DNA from: Gnetum montanum
Taxonomy: Eukaryota > Streptophyta > Gnetopsida > Gnetales > Gnetaceae
Reading direction: 5' to 3'
NCBI GenBank assembly: GCA_015680685.1
Contig: MNCI01007938.1
Coordinates: 66,384 to 130,383 of the forward strand
Length of the DNA: 64,000 nucleotides
The notes under the pieces were generated by a model. It was not told where the DNA came from and did not search any database. It saw only the letters and a list, made by a program, of their open reading frames with translations. Position 1 is the first letter of the stretch, and each line of letters opens with the position of its first letter. Both the position numbers and the translations under genes were made by a program. This document shows, in pieces, positions 1 through 11,539 of the stretch.

Positions 1-189
1 GTCATACCCCATTTCCTCTTTTTATCACTTAAGTACTAGTGCAAACTTCCTTCTCATTATTCAATCTTCCTATAACCATAATCAACCAACCTCTTTCATA
101 ATTTTTGTTGCTCATCGCATGGCGTCAAGCTACCCAACTTCCCTTGCAACCATTTGTGTAGAGCATACAGCCTACCAAAGTGCTTGAAG

Positions 190-1370
190 GCTTGGATGAA
201 CCCTTTCAAATGATCCAAGATCTTAATGAAGAGCTATGCAAGCTCAAGCCTTCTATCACGTAGACAGTCAAAATAATGAACTTCTACCAAGATGATACCA
301 TTAGTCCATCCTTCCCTAAAATCACTCTTTCTTCAATCATTCCCATATCATAATTTACTAAATAAAATGGCAAGGGTAATCCCAACACACACCTCACTCT
401 CTTTCATTCTAAGTGCTTGTTATTACAAGCATGGCGTCACATCATCATGTGCATCTTACCCATATCCTTCATAGGGAAAGCCTTAGACTAGTACCACACG
501 TTTCCTAGAGGATCTATTACCTCATTAGAGGGTTTGATCTCATAGTTTGTCAATCATTTCAAGTATAACTTAAAACTAAATACCACACTTTTTCAACTAA
601 TGAGAATTAAGCAAGTGTCTCTTGAACCTATCTAGAAGTTCATTCAATGATAAAATGCTCTACTTAATGAGATTCTTGAGCCCATAGTCAAAACCTATCT
701 TCTATCCATCTTCAAGGGGGTAGTTAATGACTTTATCAAGTCAAAAATATATTATTTAGACCTAAAGACTCTAAGCCAGGATTTCTCATGAATGAAGAAC
801 ATAGAGGAAACTGCTGAAGCTATCCATGATCCTACCTACATGACATACAAGAACTAGCATACAAGGAAGGATAGGGATAAGAGGAAGAAAAAACCATGTA
901 GTCATGGCCACTATGGCTAAAGGAAATAAAAATTTAGAGGGACCAAAGACAAATTAACACAAGATCCCTACTACAACCAATCAATATCCAACATTAGATG
1001 CCTCTACCTCAAACCAACCTAGGCCTAACTTTGAGAGAAAGGATTGGTAGAAATAAAGCAAGTTGCCTTTGAAATCATCCGAGCTCCTAGACCAATTGCT
1101 CAAGAGTGGCCAAATCTAATACAAGAAAATGATTAAGAATGTTTGTAGGAGGCATGATTGATTATTCAAAGTTGTTAAGGATTCCACTCTAGCAACTGAG
1201 GATGATCCACCGGTACCAAAGTATTTCAAACTTGACCAATTCTGCTACTATCATCAATTTCTTGATCATGATACCAATTTCTACTTGGCCCTAAAGGATG
1301 ATTTAGTAAAAATGATAAAAAATGAAGAGTTAGTGCTAGATGCCTCTAATTCAATTATGTCTCAAAACCA
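190..1370 (+). pseudogene. Gag relic of a Tat-like Ty3/gypsy retrotransposon
   Basis: This is a broken structural (capsid) gene of an LTR retrotransposon. The clearest part is about 380-560, where one frame reads like the retrotransposon Gag core: a LTLFHSK-type helix, then IGKALD, a stop, and YHTFPRGSIT. In plant Tat-lineage Gag the matching stretch is usually ...A.+WF..LP.GSI, so the stop at the Trp position is probably TGG to TAG. At about 1235-1330 the phrase FCYYHQFLDHD resembles the CxYH...GHxT segment near the C-terminus of Tat Gag. Stops and frame changes are frequent and no start could be fixed. The protease relic at 2.25 kb follows on the same strand. The 5' LTR would lie left of the window. 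The assignment rests on pattern recognition of family motifs, not an alignment. Confidence 0.6.
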
Positions 1371-2244
1371 ATCCATGTAGGTATACAAAGACCTATTGAA
1401 TGCAAATAACAACCCATACACAATAGTAGCATTCAATTTTAGTAATGGTCTAAGACTTGCCAAGGAGCTGTTTGCATTTAGGTACCTTCTCACAATGAAA
1501 GGGGTCATTTAACTTCATCTAATTAAGGACTCCTTTTTTTGTAAGGATACCATCACTAGCACATTTCCAAGAATCAATCATCATTACAGTGCCCCCTCCT
1601 GATACCATCAAATCTACAACCCATGTTGACCAACGTCCTCCTATAGTGGCCAACACAATAAATTCTTTGTAGCTTGATAATAAGAAATCATCAACCAAGA
1701 AACGTAAGAAGCCTACAACAAATCATAAGGCCAAAGAAAACAAGAAAGAGAAGGTTTAAAAAGAGGTAGAGCAATCAAATCCCACACCTATCTCAACTAT
1801 TCACATAAGCTCCAATGCTCAAGCTACTTCAACCAGTTAGCCAAGGAAGGATCATAAACGATAAGAGAAGGGGAAAGGGGCCACACCACAAATTTTAAAG
1901 CATGAGGTTTAAATTCTAGAACAAATGAAAGAAGTCAAAGGCAATAAAAATGAAAAAAAAATGACCAACGACAAGCACTTCCTCAATGTCATGGAGCAAG
2001 TAAAACTCTAAAAAAAAAAAAGAATACTTCATTAAGCCTAAATGACCTAGTAATAATCTCCTCTACTCATCATGAAGCCTTAGTGAGAATGTTGACTTCA
2101 ATTCCTATTAGTAAAGATTATCCTACCAATGAAGAATCCATTCATGTAGTGATGGTATCACCATTACCTAGGAAAGACACAAAGTCAACCATACTAGTGT
2201 TTCATGATAGTGAGGTGAGAATCAACCCCTAGGATGATGAGATA
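1371..2244 (+). other. Decayed Gag-protease linker
   Basis: Lysine- and asparagine-rich degenerate sequence lies between the Gag-like and protease-like segments. It keeps the strand and position expected for the linker of a Tat-type polyprotein, but no frame stays open and I recognise no motif. It includes a run of 11 A near 2011. Confidence 0.35.
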
Positions 2245-2640
2245 ATGAGGGTGCCTCTCTTCATAATCATAAGAGTTGGGTAATATAAAATACATATGGT
2301 ACACATTGACAATGGGGTAGCAACCAATGTGATATCTTTTACCATTGTTGAATGGTTAGGCCTAGTAGAGCACATGCAAAATACTCCTACTTCTGCTCTC
2401 AAATCCTTCAACAAATTGTAGGTAGCAATAACGGGTTTTATCTCCTTAGAATTTATAGTAGGGAAAAAATTCCCCACATCTACCAACTTATTAATGGTGG
2501 AAGAGACACCAAGGTTCAATATGATCATAGGGAGATCCTACTTATCTTAATTATGAATAGTTTCCTCTCACCTACATACAAGAAATTCACCTACCTTACA
2601 AGGGAGGTGAAATAATCATTCATGGTGATAGTGCAGTCCC
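2245..2640 (+). pseudogene. Retropepsin-like protease relic, Tat-like Ty3/gypsy
   Basis: This was an aspartic protease that would cut the retrotransposon polyprotein. One frame reads VHIDNGVATNVISF, the position where family members have a D-S/G-G-A/S-S/T-x-N active-site loop. The catalytic Asp is kept but the next residues are altered. About 70 codons later comes FNMIIGRSYL, matching the conserved I(I/L)GR.WL strand. At about 2570-2640 a HxxxKFxT-like segment and a GD follow, as in Tat proteases. Stop codons interrupt the frame. No reverse transcriptase follows, so this copy may be a Gag-protease-only derivative or may have lost pol by deletion. Confidence 0.6.
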
Positions 2641-2890
2641 TTTAGTAGTTAATAACATTGATGTATAGTAAGGGCCTGAAGTGGCATTTCAATAAGAAAC
2701 TTCTACTATCAAGAGAAAGTTCAAGAGGCCTAATGGAGTAGACCAAGCCAAGCCCAAAAACAACTAAATCATGAACACATCATGGGAGGAGCTCCCATTC
2801 AACATTATTAGTGAGGGAAATGGGAAGTATAGGATTGTGCAACAGAGACCATATGCTTTTTCTAATCTTTCAAATGTTTGGAAGTGGTTG
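2641..2890 (+). pseudogene. Degenerate coding tail after the Tat-like protease
   Basis: A weak continuation of the protease polyprotein, with short open stretches (ISEGNGKYRIVQQRPYAFS and neighbours) before sequence turns AT-rich and noncoding at about 2890. No RT motif is visible. Confidence 0.35.
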
Positions 2891-3659
2891 CATGATTGAA
2901 TACATCCCCTACTTTCTTGCCCCTATGTTAATAACTATGTGGCCTTTTCTTTTTATTTTTATTTCATAACCTAGTTTTAAACTTTTATTTACATGTGTCA
3001 TTTTGTTTTACCTCACTTTATCTTGTTTTAGCCTTGTTATAACTATTTAACCTTGCTTATACATGTTTGCATGAAATTTTATAGTTTGTTCTTGTTCATG
3101 ATTGTCTTTCATGATTTTCTTTAAATAAAACATAAAAATACCATAAAAATTTTAAAACATAAAAATCTATAAAAATTTCATGATAGCATACCAAGGCCTT
3201 AAACTAGTGGCCTACCATGGCCTTAAATTGGTAATGCATTGTAATCTTTTTCATACAACACTATGGCCTATTTTTTTTGCTTAATTACTTTACATTAAAT
3301 TGGTAATGCATTTTACTACAAATTTTTGCCTTATAGCTTACACTTTAAGCACGTAGCTTTCTTATACAAATAAAACATAAAATACATAAAAATGAAACTA
3401 CTCAAAGATATAGGTAAAATTAAAAATATTATAACCAAAGTGTGCATGTCCAACAACCATAGTCACATAGTGTGATAAAAATTCAATTAATAGTGATAAC
3501 AAAAAATAAATGAAAATATAATAGCCATGGTTGAACTATGCAATAATAAAATGAATAAACTATCTCATAGTCTCCAAAAGCTATGAACAACCAATAAAAA
3601 AATTACATGAACACCATAACTAAGATAACCAAAATTGTGATAAGATTGGTATGCCTAAG
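2891..3659. other. AT-rich noncoding stretch
   Basis: T-rich and then A-rich sequence with no supported gene. A short imperfect direct repeat ('aggccttaaactagtggcctaccatggccttaaattggtaatgcatt') recurs in part near 3290. It is most likely untranslated retrotransposon DNA. Confidence 0.4.
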
Positions 3660-3689
3660 GAAAAACTAAAGGAGGAGGAGGAACATTGT

Positions 3690-4330
3690 CATCCTCATGA
3701 CTACTGGGACCATCCTTTAGCTATTGCAACACCAGGAGTCTCATAGTTGGGCCTTGTGCAAAAACCTCCAATATTATGTGTGCCAAAGGTAGGAGTTGGT
3801 CACTTTTGATTAATCCTCCATCATGCACCCTATACCTGCAATGTGTAAATGTAAAAAATTATTAGAACCAAATAGCCTAACAAAGAAAACAAGAAGCAAA
3901 TAAAAATAATTTAGATGGAACTTACAATTACAATAGGTAGAAGGTGCCAGGAGGATTCTAGAACAAACTTATGATCTAGTGGCCTATCATCAAGGTGTTG
4001 TTAGCATTATACTACATGAACTTAGACATATCCCAAATTTCGGATAACCTATGTATCCCCAGTGTGTATGAGTCATTGTGCTAGTCACCTTCTACTTATG
4101 TGCTATGATCATCCATCATGAACCTAGCAATGCAACTAGTAGAAATTGGTAGAAGTGTCTCATTTATGATAGCCACATTATTGGTGGCCAAGTATGACCA
4201 AAAAATCACACTAAAGTCCTGAAGCAAGAACACTAAGAGCTCTTTGACCCTAGGCATGAACCATAGAGAGCCATGATCAAGAACCATGTTGGGGATCAAA
4301 CTCTTTTACCCTAGTGTGTTTATACAACAC
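3690..4330 (-). pseudogene. Possible antisense accessory ORF with intron-like segment
   Basis: The minus strand holds a 67-codon open stretch (4096-4299, with WFMPRVKELLVFLL and IARFMMDDHST) that continues with a few stops to about 3930. It then meets a GTAAGT (complement of 3920-3925) and, 90 bases on, a pyrimidine-rich tract and TTGCAG (complement of 3836-3841). That pattern looks like a plant intron. The fragment lies 3' of, and antisense to, the Gag-protease relic. Some Tat-lineage elements are known to carry accessory ORFs there, sometimes antisense. I cannot name a protein family. It could equally be a captured gene fragment or chance. Confidence 0.25.
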
Positions 4331-6649
4331 AAAATCCCAACTAGTTCAATAATTACCAAGATAGGCTTCAAAAAGAGCCTACATAACTAAAAGAAACCAT
4401 TAAAACATAAGACAACAATCAAAAATACAACCATAAAAATACAATATAATAATGGAAAAAATTCAACAACACCTAGAGAAAAAATAATAAGGATCATGTC
4501 ATCATTGCCATACAAAATGAAATTAAAAGTTACAACCATAACAAAGAACCAAATTTCAACATATTGACATTTTTACAAAAATAAGTAAAAAAACTAAGTA
4601 GCCCAAAACATTGAGGATAGTTCCATGGTTAAAGAATTCACAAAAAATTACAAAAATTTTATTTCAAGCATTAAATTATGAGGCAATCCTGTAATAATTT
4701 TAAACCTATGCTAATAATGCACTAGCTATAAAATTTTTGACTTGAATTTGATGAAAGTTTGGCTAGAAATACCAATTTATAGTGAAACAGTTGTACTAAA
4801 AACTTTAAGAAAGATAGAGTAAAAGAAAATTTAAGGTTATATTCAAAAATTATATACACCATGTAAGTAACCTTTAGAGATCTTAGACACAACTGAAAGA
4901 ACATCAAAAGTTGACCAATAGTACCAGTACAAGCTAGGGAGCTTACAAGCTCAACAATTGAAATTGCAGTTGCACAAGGTAGCTCGTGTGATCAAAAAAA
5001 TTTATAAAAATGATAAAAAAATTTCTAAGTCTAGGCATCATAAAATAGCATAAATCAATGCAAATCCCATACCAACATAGTAAAAACTTACTTAAAAAAT
5101 TTAAATTATGACCCAAAATCACTTAGATTTATTTTGGAAAAACTTAGTTTGCATTGAAAACTCTAGGAAAATTACTAAAAAATTTAATAAATTACAAATA
5201 CAATGCAAAGCCCCTCTACACTATCCCAAAAATCCCCATGAGGCTAGGACATTTCCAAAAAAAACTACCAAAGTAGTGAACCAATGCTATCAATATTTGG
5301 AGGTGAAAAACATGAAAAAATAGGGAAAACATTGTATACAGGTCTATGAAAAAAATCATAAAAAATTAATTGTAGCTCTAAAAATACTATTCAACATCTT
5401 ATGCAACTTTTAAATGTTGTAGAAAAACCCTATGGCCTCCAACATTACAAATAGTACACCATATCCTTCTAAAAAATTGTAAATTGTGCCCACGTTTTGG
5501 TAAAAATAGGGCAAAAACACATATAATAGACTCAAATAAAAATTTATATTCTTGCAAAAAAAAAGTACTAATGAAAAAATCACAACATGAATGCATTCAT
5601 ACAACCTATACCCAACATTCAATGTGCACAAAACCAAAAATGTTTTAAATAGGCAGGCCTAGGCAATAGAAAACACTTTCATACTTCAGCAAAACATAGT
5701 AAAAGACGAGTACCTGGCTATTATGGTAGAAGGACCTTCACCAATGGAGGCTTTAGGAAGCTATGAGATTCCCTTGGAAATAGTGTCTACCTTCTCCAAT
5801 GTAGGGTTATTGCTTATTAGTCCTCTCCTCTTTGACATCCCAGAAAAATAAGAACAAAACCTTTACCGCCTCTACAACTATATTGCCTCTCAATGAAGGA
5901 AGGGAAAAAATACACTCTAGCTAATGAACTTAAAGCCAAGAATAGCCAAAATCCTTATTGCTAAGTGTTTCCTTTATCAAGAACTAAGCTTAAGAAAATG
6001 TGTGCATCAAAGTGTGAATGTTGAAAGCCTACTTTTATTTATGTGTTGGTATGGTAACCATTACACTTAGAATGCCTACCTTATACCACGTGAACTTAAT
6101 GTTCACATACGAAAATTTGTAAATACGCTATGTTTTCTTAATATTGTCTCTTAAATAACCTTTTAACCTTAGATGAACCCAACAAGGTGCAATGCAAATA
6201 AACCATGAAAAATCATGATGCAATGGGATTTAAAACTTTAACCAATAACTACACTAGTGATTGATTCCTAGCTAAGCATGCAAGTTGTGAAGTGGTCTGT
6301 AGGCTTCAACTATAGCCAAGTTGCATTCCTAGTGGCCTATCCTTGATCCATTGTAGTCAACAAAGCTTCATGCATCCTTGAAACCCCAAAGATTACTACC
6401 AAAAGATCCCCAAGTGCTAGACAATGGCTTGAAATAGCTAGAACCAAGCATCCAAGTGTTTATATGCTTAATAAAAGGAAACAAATGTTGGCAATGTATA
6501 TATATGAAGGATGGATATGACATACACAAATAAGACCTTCAGTGATTCTTCAAGTTATCAATCTCAACATAAAATCCTATTCAAAGACTCTGGATGTTCC
6601 AAGGCATTAAAAACCATGTAAAAAATGTGTCAAAACCAATCAATCCTCC
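4331..6649. other. AT-rich noncoding stretch
   Basis: Mostly A-rich sequence with no supportable coding region; the short open frames of 61-75 codons have low-complexity Lys/Phe composition. At 5710-5900 there is somewhat more balanced composition, but no recognisable protein. It lies between the Tat-like relic and the tandem array that begins near 6650, so it is probably the 3' untranslated region of the same element or a neighbour. Confidence 0.4.
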
Positions 6650-7800
6650 ATTTATATGCTAGATCCACATATAAATACACTAGCTAGTGTATTTGTGTAT
6701 AAGAAAAATATAAAATACACCCATAAAACCTCAAATAACCCTCAAAGTGGCTAACCCTAACCCTAGCACCTATCTAGGACCTCTAATAACCTTGAAACAT
6801 CAAATACCAAGCTAAAAAGGGGTCAAAACTAATCAAACCTTAGAAAATCTATTGACACTAGCACAAAATATGCTAGCCAACATACACATTATCAAAAAAA
6901 ATCAAGAAAAAACCTTCCTCTAGTTTGAATAGCCTCTAGATGTCTTACTCTAGTCACCAAACCTAGCCAAAACCTCTAATAGCCATGGAACCTCAAAAAT
7001 TAAGACAAAAAGTGGCCAAAATTAGTCCATGCCTCATTTCTACACTAGTAACAATACAAAATATATTGGACAATGTATTTTTGAGGAGGATGAAGGTGAA
7101 ATGGTTAAAATAAATCTCCAATGACCTCCAAATTACAATCTTAGTCATAAGCCCTAGCAGCAAACACCAGTGACCTTTGAAGCCAAAAAATCCAAGTTAA
7201 ATTATCACCTACACTACCCAGATATTAAAATTCCATATGAAATATGTTGGTACTAGCACAAAATATGTTGGCTAGGGAGTTTTGGGCTTGGGTGGTAGTT
7301 TTGATAGGCTCGTGACACCTTGGATTACTTGACAGGTTAACCTTAGTTGGGCATCAAAAACTTAAATTTTCTTCTTTTGACACTAATTCCAAGAAGAAAT
7401 ATGTTGGATAGCATATTTTGCAGTTGAAGAGCTTCATAACAAAATTTTATTGACCTATTTAAATCTCAAAAGGCCATTCCTCAACACTGAGACCCTTATG
7501 CTACTTTGAAAGACCTGTAAAGCTAAAGTTCCAAGTTTAACACACTATAGAATAATCTTTCCTAGCTATGAAAAATATGTTATCCAGTGTATTTTTTAGG
7601 ACTTAGTAGCATACAATGACTTTAGACGGTCAAATTGACACCAAGAACAATTCATTCTCTCTATGGGATCACTACAATAACATTCCAAGGCACCAAAACC
7701 CAAATACTAGCCAAGACAAGCCACCTAGGAATAGGTTTCATGAAAAATACATTAGCATCAACACAAAATAGACTATATAACATATTTTGTGCTAGTTTTA
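6650..7800 (-). repeat. Degenerate ~190-bp tandem array with palindromic core
   Basis: A core resembling ACACTAGCACAAAATATGCTAGCCAACATA recurs at about 6670, 6855, 7050, 7245, 7400, 7570 and 7755. Spacing is mostly 170-195 bases. The first unit contains AAATACACTAG immediately followed by its exact reverse complement CTAGTGTATTT, a 22-bp perfect palindrome. Unit bodies carry 'cctctaataaccttgaaac'-like phrases. The array reads as the reverse complement of the one at 62.06-64 kb. Tandem repeats of this size are known in 3' untranslated regions of plant Ty3/gypsy elements. That origin is an inference here. Confidence 0.6.
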
Positions 7801-7909
7801 GTGAAAAAACTATAAAATACATCCTTTTTTCATTAAAAAAAACTCAAAATAATGACTTAAGATGCTCAAACTCTTCCATAGATCTTGCAACCTTCCACCA
7901 TGGCTAGCT

Positions 7910-8400
7910 GAGGGCTAAAACTGGTAAAATATGACCATTATTAACCATATTAATCATATGTTATCTACCTTACCTTGTTTGGACTTGTTGCACTATGTTT
8001 TGGCTTTTCTAGACCTTATTTCACATTATTTTCTATCATTTTCATATCATTTGGTGTGATGTGATCCCATTTTCATCATTTTTACATCAATTGGCCCTAT
8101 TTGACCATATTTTCCATCATTTGACATCATTTAAATCTTAATTGACTTGAATTAACATAATTGTATGTCACTTGACATTAGTAAGATCTTTTTTTGACCT
8201 TGTTTGACACCATTTTATATGGCTTTAGCCTTCATTTGATCCTATCCTACATCATTTGGCCTTTGTTTCATCCTATTTATCTTAACCTACTCCTTGTAAC
8301 CTCCATTAACAATGTTTTAATCTTGTTTGGCATTGATTTAATTTTTTGACCTAGCTCTAAATTTTACATGGTTTTGACCTTGTTTAAACATTATATCACA
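7910..8400 (+). repeat. TTTGACC-rich degenerate simple-repeat tract
   Basis: Variants of TTTGACCTTGTTT and CATTTGACATCATTT recur throughout, with no reading frame. It directly follows the ~190-bp array. The same kind of sequence in reverse complement (GGTCAAA-rich) lies at 61.56-62.05 kb, again beside the array, so both belong to one repeat family. Confidence 0.5.
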
Positions 8401-8624
8401 CAAGTGCTACTTAATGTGCTTATCCTTTGATGTGCATGACTTGAGTATGGACGCCTACATGTAGTTTAGTTTACTGGTATTTACTATGATGGCTTATAGT
8501 TTTCTAGTTATCTCATGTAGCCTAATGCAATGTCTTGTAACCATATGTATTCTTTATCTTGTTTTCTTGGAGTTGTGCTTGTAGGATGTAGCCTGAATTC
8601 ATCACAAAGGTGCAACTCACCAAG

Positions 8625-8736
8625 TTATTCATTTATTTAGTTATTTCATGGTATTTTCATTACAACACTTAAGAATGTGATGAATTAAGTGACAAATGAC
8701 TATGTTTCTAGCAACATCTAGAAATGGGATGTCACA
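8625..8736 (+). mobile_element. 3' end of a chromovirus-type LTR (truncated)
   Basis: About 110 bases closely match the end of the 3' LTR at 22.0-22.5 kb: both run AAGTTATTCATTTAT..., then GAATTAAGTGAC and GAAATG/GAATG-GATGTCACA. Upstream of 8625 the match fades, so only the LTR terminus is recognised. A primer-binding-like site follows, so this looks like the end of a 5' LTR. The internal region that should follow is not recognisable. Confidence 0.6.
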
Positions 8737-8738
8737 TG

Positions 8739-8750
8739 TGGTATTGGAAA
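8739..8750 (+). promoter_or_regulatory. Degenerate primer-binding site (initiator tRNA-Met type)
   Basis: TGGTATTGGAAA lies 2 bases after the LTR terminus. The usual plant site complementary to initiator tRNA-Met is TGGTATCAGAGC; 8 of 12 bases agree and three of the four differences are transitions. Confidence 0.45.
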
Positions 8751-11530
8751 AAACCATGATTCAGGAGCTAAAGTAGAAGAAAATATTATTTTGTTATTAA
8801 TATTTTAAATAAGAAGTACATCAAAGTGGAATACATGTAGTGAAAAGGAAATGTAACAGAAAAGAAGTAGAATAGAGAAGTAGTGAGATAGAAGAGAAAA
8901 GGGAAGTAGGATTGTGATTAGTTATGTGTCTTAAAGAAATTAAGAAGATATGAGATTGTCTTCAACTAGGCTTCTCATTCTTCATCAATAGCATTCTTCT
9001 TACTTAGTACCACCTTACATCCTATCAAACAACCACATAATTGTTTGATATACTTGGAGGCACTTTTCACTACAACCCCTCCCTCTTCCCTCTTTCTAAG
9101 TTCAATCTTCAACAAATTCACTTAAGAGATCAATCAGTCATGTCATCCTGTCATTCTTTTTCCTTCATCTACATGCATAAAGATAAGATTAAAATTATAA
9201 ATTATGAATGACAAAATCAAATGGAAGAAAGTAAAAGAATAATAATAACTACTCACTTAAATTTGGTCAATCTCAACTTGAAGAAATCACTCATGAGCTA
9301 ATAGATAATGGGCAAGATATGTGGCACTCTCCAATTCTCCTAAGAGTTGCTCCAAATTTTAGACAACTTCTAGAGCATCCTTAGGAATTGGATGGAAAGA
9401 GGATGGAGAACTAGCCTATACCAATTCATAGTCTTCCTTCAAATCACATAATTAGGACCCTTTTAAGTGTTAGATCTTATTGTGAATAGAGTAGGATGTA
9501 TTCCTTGTGATTTGTTAACCAAGATTTCAAAAAAGAATGAGTTCTTCTTCAACAACCACCATCATCTATCCTAGTGAGAAGGAAAAATCCATGATTGAGA
9601 CTAAAGGAGTTATTGGAATGGACCCAAGTGAAACACCACCAAAAATTCATGTTGAAAACTTCATTTTTCAACTTTAGAAAAGGATTTATTGTAAATGCAA
9701 AATTTGTAGTCCATGAGCTATAATCTTGCATACTTCAACTTTTTGAGGATAAAAATTACTTTGAAAGTTTTTATTGCCTTAATTCCCAGGTAGTAATCCC
9801 CAAGTAGAAAAATGCACCTGATATCTATATCTGGGCTTGGGAAGGCTGAAAATGCCTTGGAAATGGCTAAAATTAGCATTTTCATGGGTTTTTGTAGGGG
9901 TATAGCTCAAACTATGTTGGAGTCATTTTTAGTAGCCATAGTAACTAGTGTAGCCATCACCAAGACCTAGGAAAAAGTGCAACATTGGGATTATTGGAAT
10001 TTCCATTTTTCAAACAACAACTAACATAGTCATCCCAAGTCAATAATGGCCAACATAGACAACATTCTCCACCAGGCACAATAGTTTCCAATGGAATCCA
10101 TCATTTCCATAGTTTCTAACTTTTTGGACATTTTCCACCACTTTTGACATTTTTCAACAACCCTAGCATAGTCTACCAATGCCATTATAGTCACAAAAGT
10201 CCATTTACTATTTATAGTAAATAGATGGATTTTGTGACTATAGTCCATACCAAACTTACTATAAATGGTAACTACGTTGAAACTAGATGACCGTTGCAAC
10301 CAACACGTTGACACAAATTTGTCAAGAATCATGGCAATGGTGTATAGACTCAAAAAATAGCCACATCAACCTTATAAATATCCAACATCAACACCATTGT
10401 TGAGTCCCAACACTTTTGCATTTTGAGCATTTTTTGACATTTTGGCAGCAATTCCAAGGTTCACACCCATAACAATAATTTTTCCATTTTTCCAATAGTC
10501 AAAGCCCATTTGCAGCCCTAATTCCACTTTTTGGTGGTAGAAACTAGTACTACATTCATAGTTTCCACTACTCCAAAAAGTGAAAACTCATTTTCCTAAC
10601 CATGTTGTAGATCTTGGTGGAAATTGATGGAAAGTCACTGGAAACTAGAGTTGGGAAGAAACTAGATCATGGAATTGCAGTTAGAACATAGCCTACCTTC
10701 TCCATTGGACTTCAAGCTCCTTCCAACAACTTCTAGTACATTTGGCATGAAATTTTCACTTCATGAAACCTATTCTTTATTCTTTATAAACTTAATATTC
10801 ATGTTATATAATTTTTAATTTATGTTTCCATTTCTACACTTGTTTTCACTTTTTTGAATGTTAAGCCTTCTATATTTTTTCCCTTCCATCATTCCATTAT
10901 ATCAATGTTGGCTATCAAACATTCTTCCATAATCTTTCGTGTAGTAGCAATAATAGAGTTGGGTTTTGCTGCAAATTTTTTGTCTACTGCAACAACCATT
11001 CTATTCAACACCATTCCATTCAACACAATTCCATCCAACATATTTCCATCCAATGTCATTTGTACTATGACACCCATTTCTGTTAGTGGACAAACCACAT
11101 TTTTTTTAATTTTCATCATTCAGTAGCCATTTACCACTATTTTTTAATTTTTGGTCAACTACATTAGTGGATTATCCTACTTATTATGTTTTTAATAAAA
11201 ATAGTTAAAAAGAGGCTAAAATGCATTTTCATCATGTCTTTCAACCAAACAACTACCTTGCCCATTAACATGATAAATATGCCATTCAATCAAGATGTTG
11301 TTCATGTTTATGATCCAAAAGACCCCATGGTCATAAAATGAAGGCAATCACAAATATAGAAGGGCAAAAATCTGGATTTCATTATTATCAATGAGGGGTT
11401 CTACAACCTCCTTTGTGCCAATATAAAATTAGGACTCTTAATTCCATGCTTCGAATTTGATGCTAAGCATTAATTCAAACTCATACATTGGGATGGAAAA
11501 AATAAATTCCATCCCCTTATGAATAAATCC
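8751..11530. other. Unassigned decayed intergenic sequence
   Basis: No coherent reading frame longer than about 107 codons, and none resembles a known protein. It contains purine-rich sequence at 8750-8930 and a pyrimidine/ACC-rich stretch at 10,000-10,600 in which 'agtttccac' and 'tttttggaca' phrases recur. It could be the eroded interior of the element whose LTR ends at 8736. Confidence 0.35.
10996..11055 (+). repeat. Four-copy 15-bp tandem repeat
   Basis: The unit is close to ACCATTCCATTCAAC; four head-to-tail copies differ by a few substitutions (ctattcaac, ccattcaac, ccatccaac). Both strands stay open through it, because 15 is a multiple of three, so the open frames here are repeat artefacts. 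Confidence 0.7.
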
Positions 11531-11539
11531 CTTGTGGAT

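Noticed and set aside
6753-6772. CTAACCCTAACCCTAG, resembling plant telomere repeat (CCCTAAA)
   Set aside because: Only two units, and not exactly the plant CCCTAAA form, embedded in a tandem-array unit; not a telomeric tract.
7635-7907. 90-codon plus-strand frame
   Set aside because: Lies in the degenerate tandem array at 6.65-7.8 kb; no protein similarity.
10030-10353. 107-codon minus-strand open frame
   Set aside because: No recognisable domain; composition follows the simple TTTTGGACATTTT-like phrases of the region. Treated as chance.
10854-11126. Opposed open frames of 90 and 76 codons
   Set aside because: Both are kept open by the 15-bp tandem repeat at 10,996-11,055.
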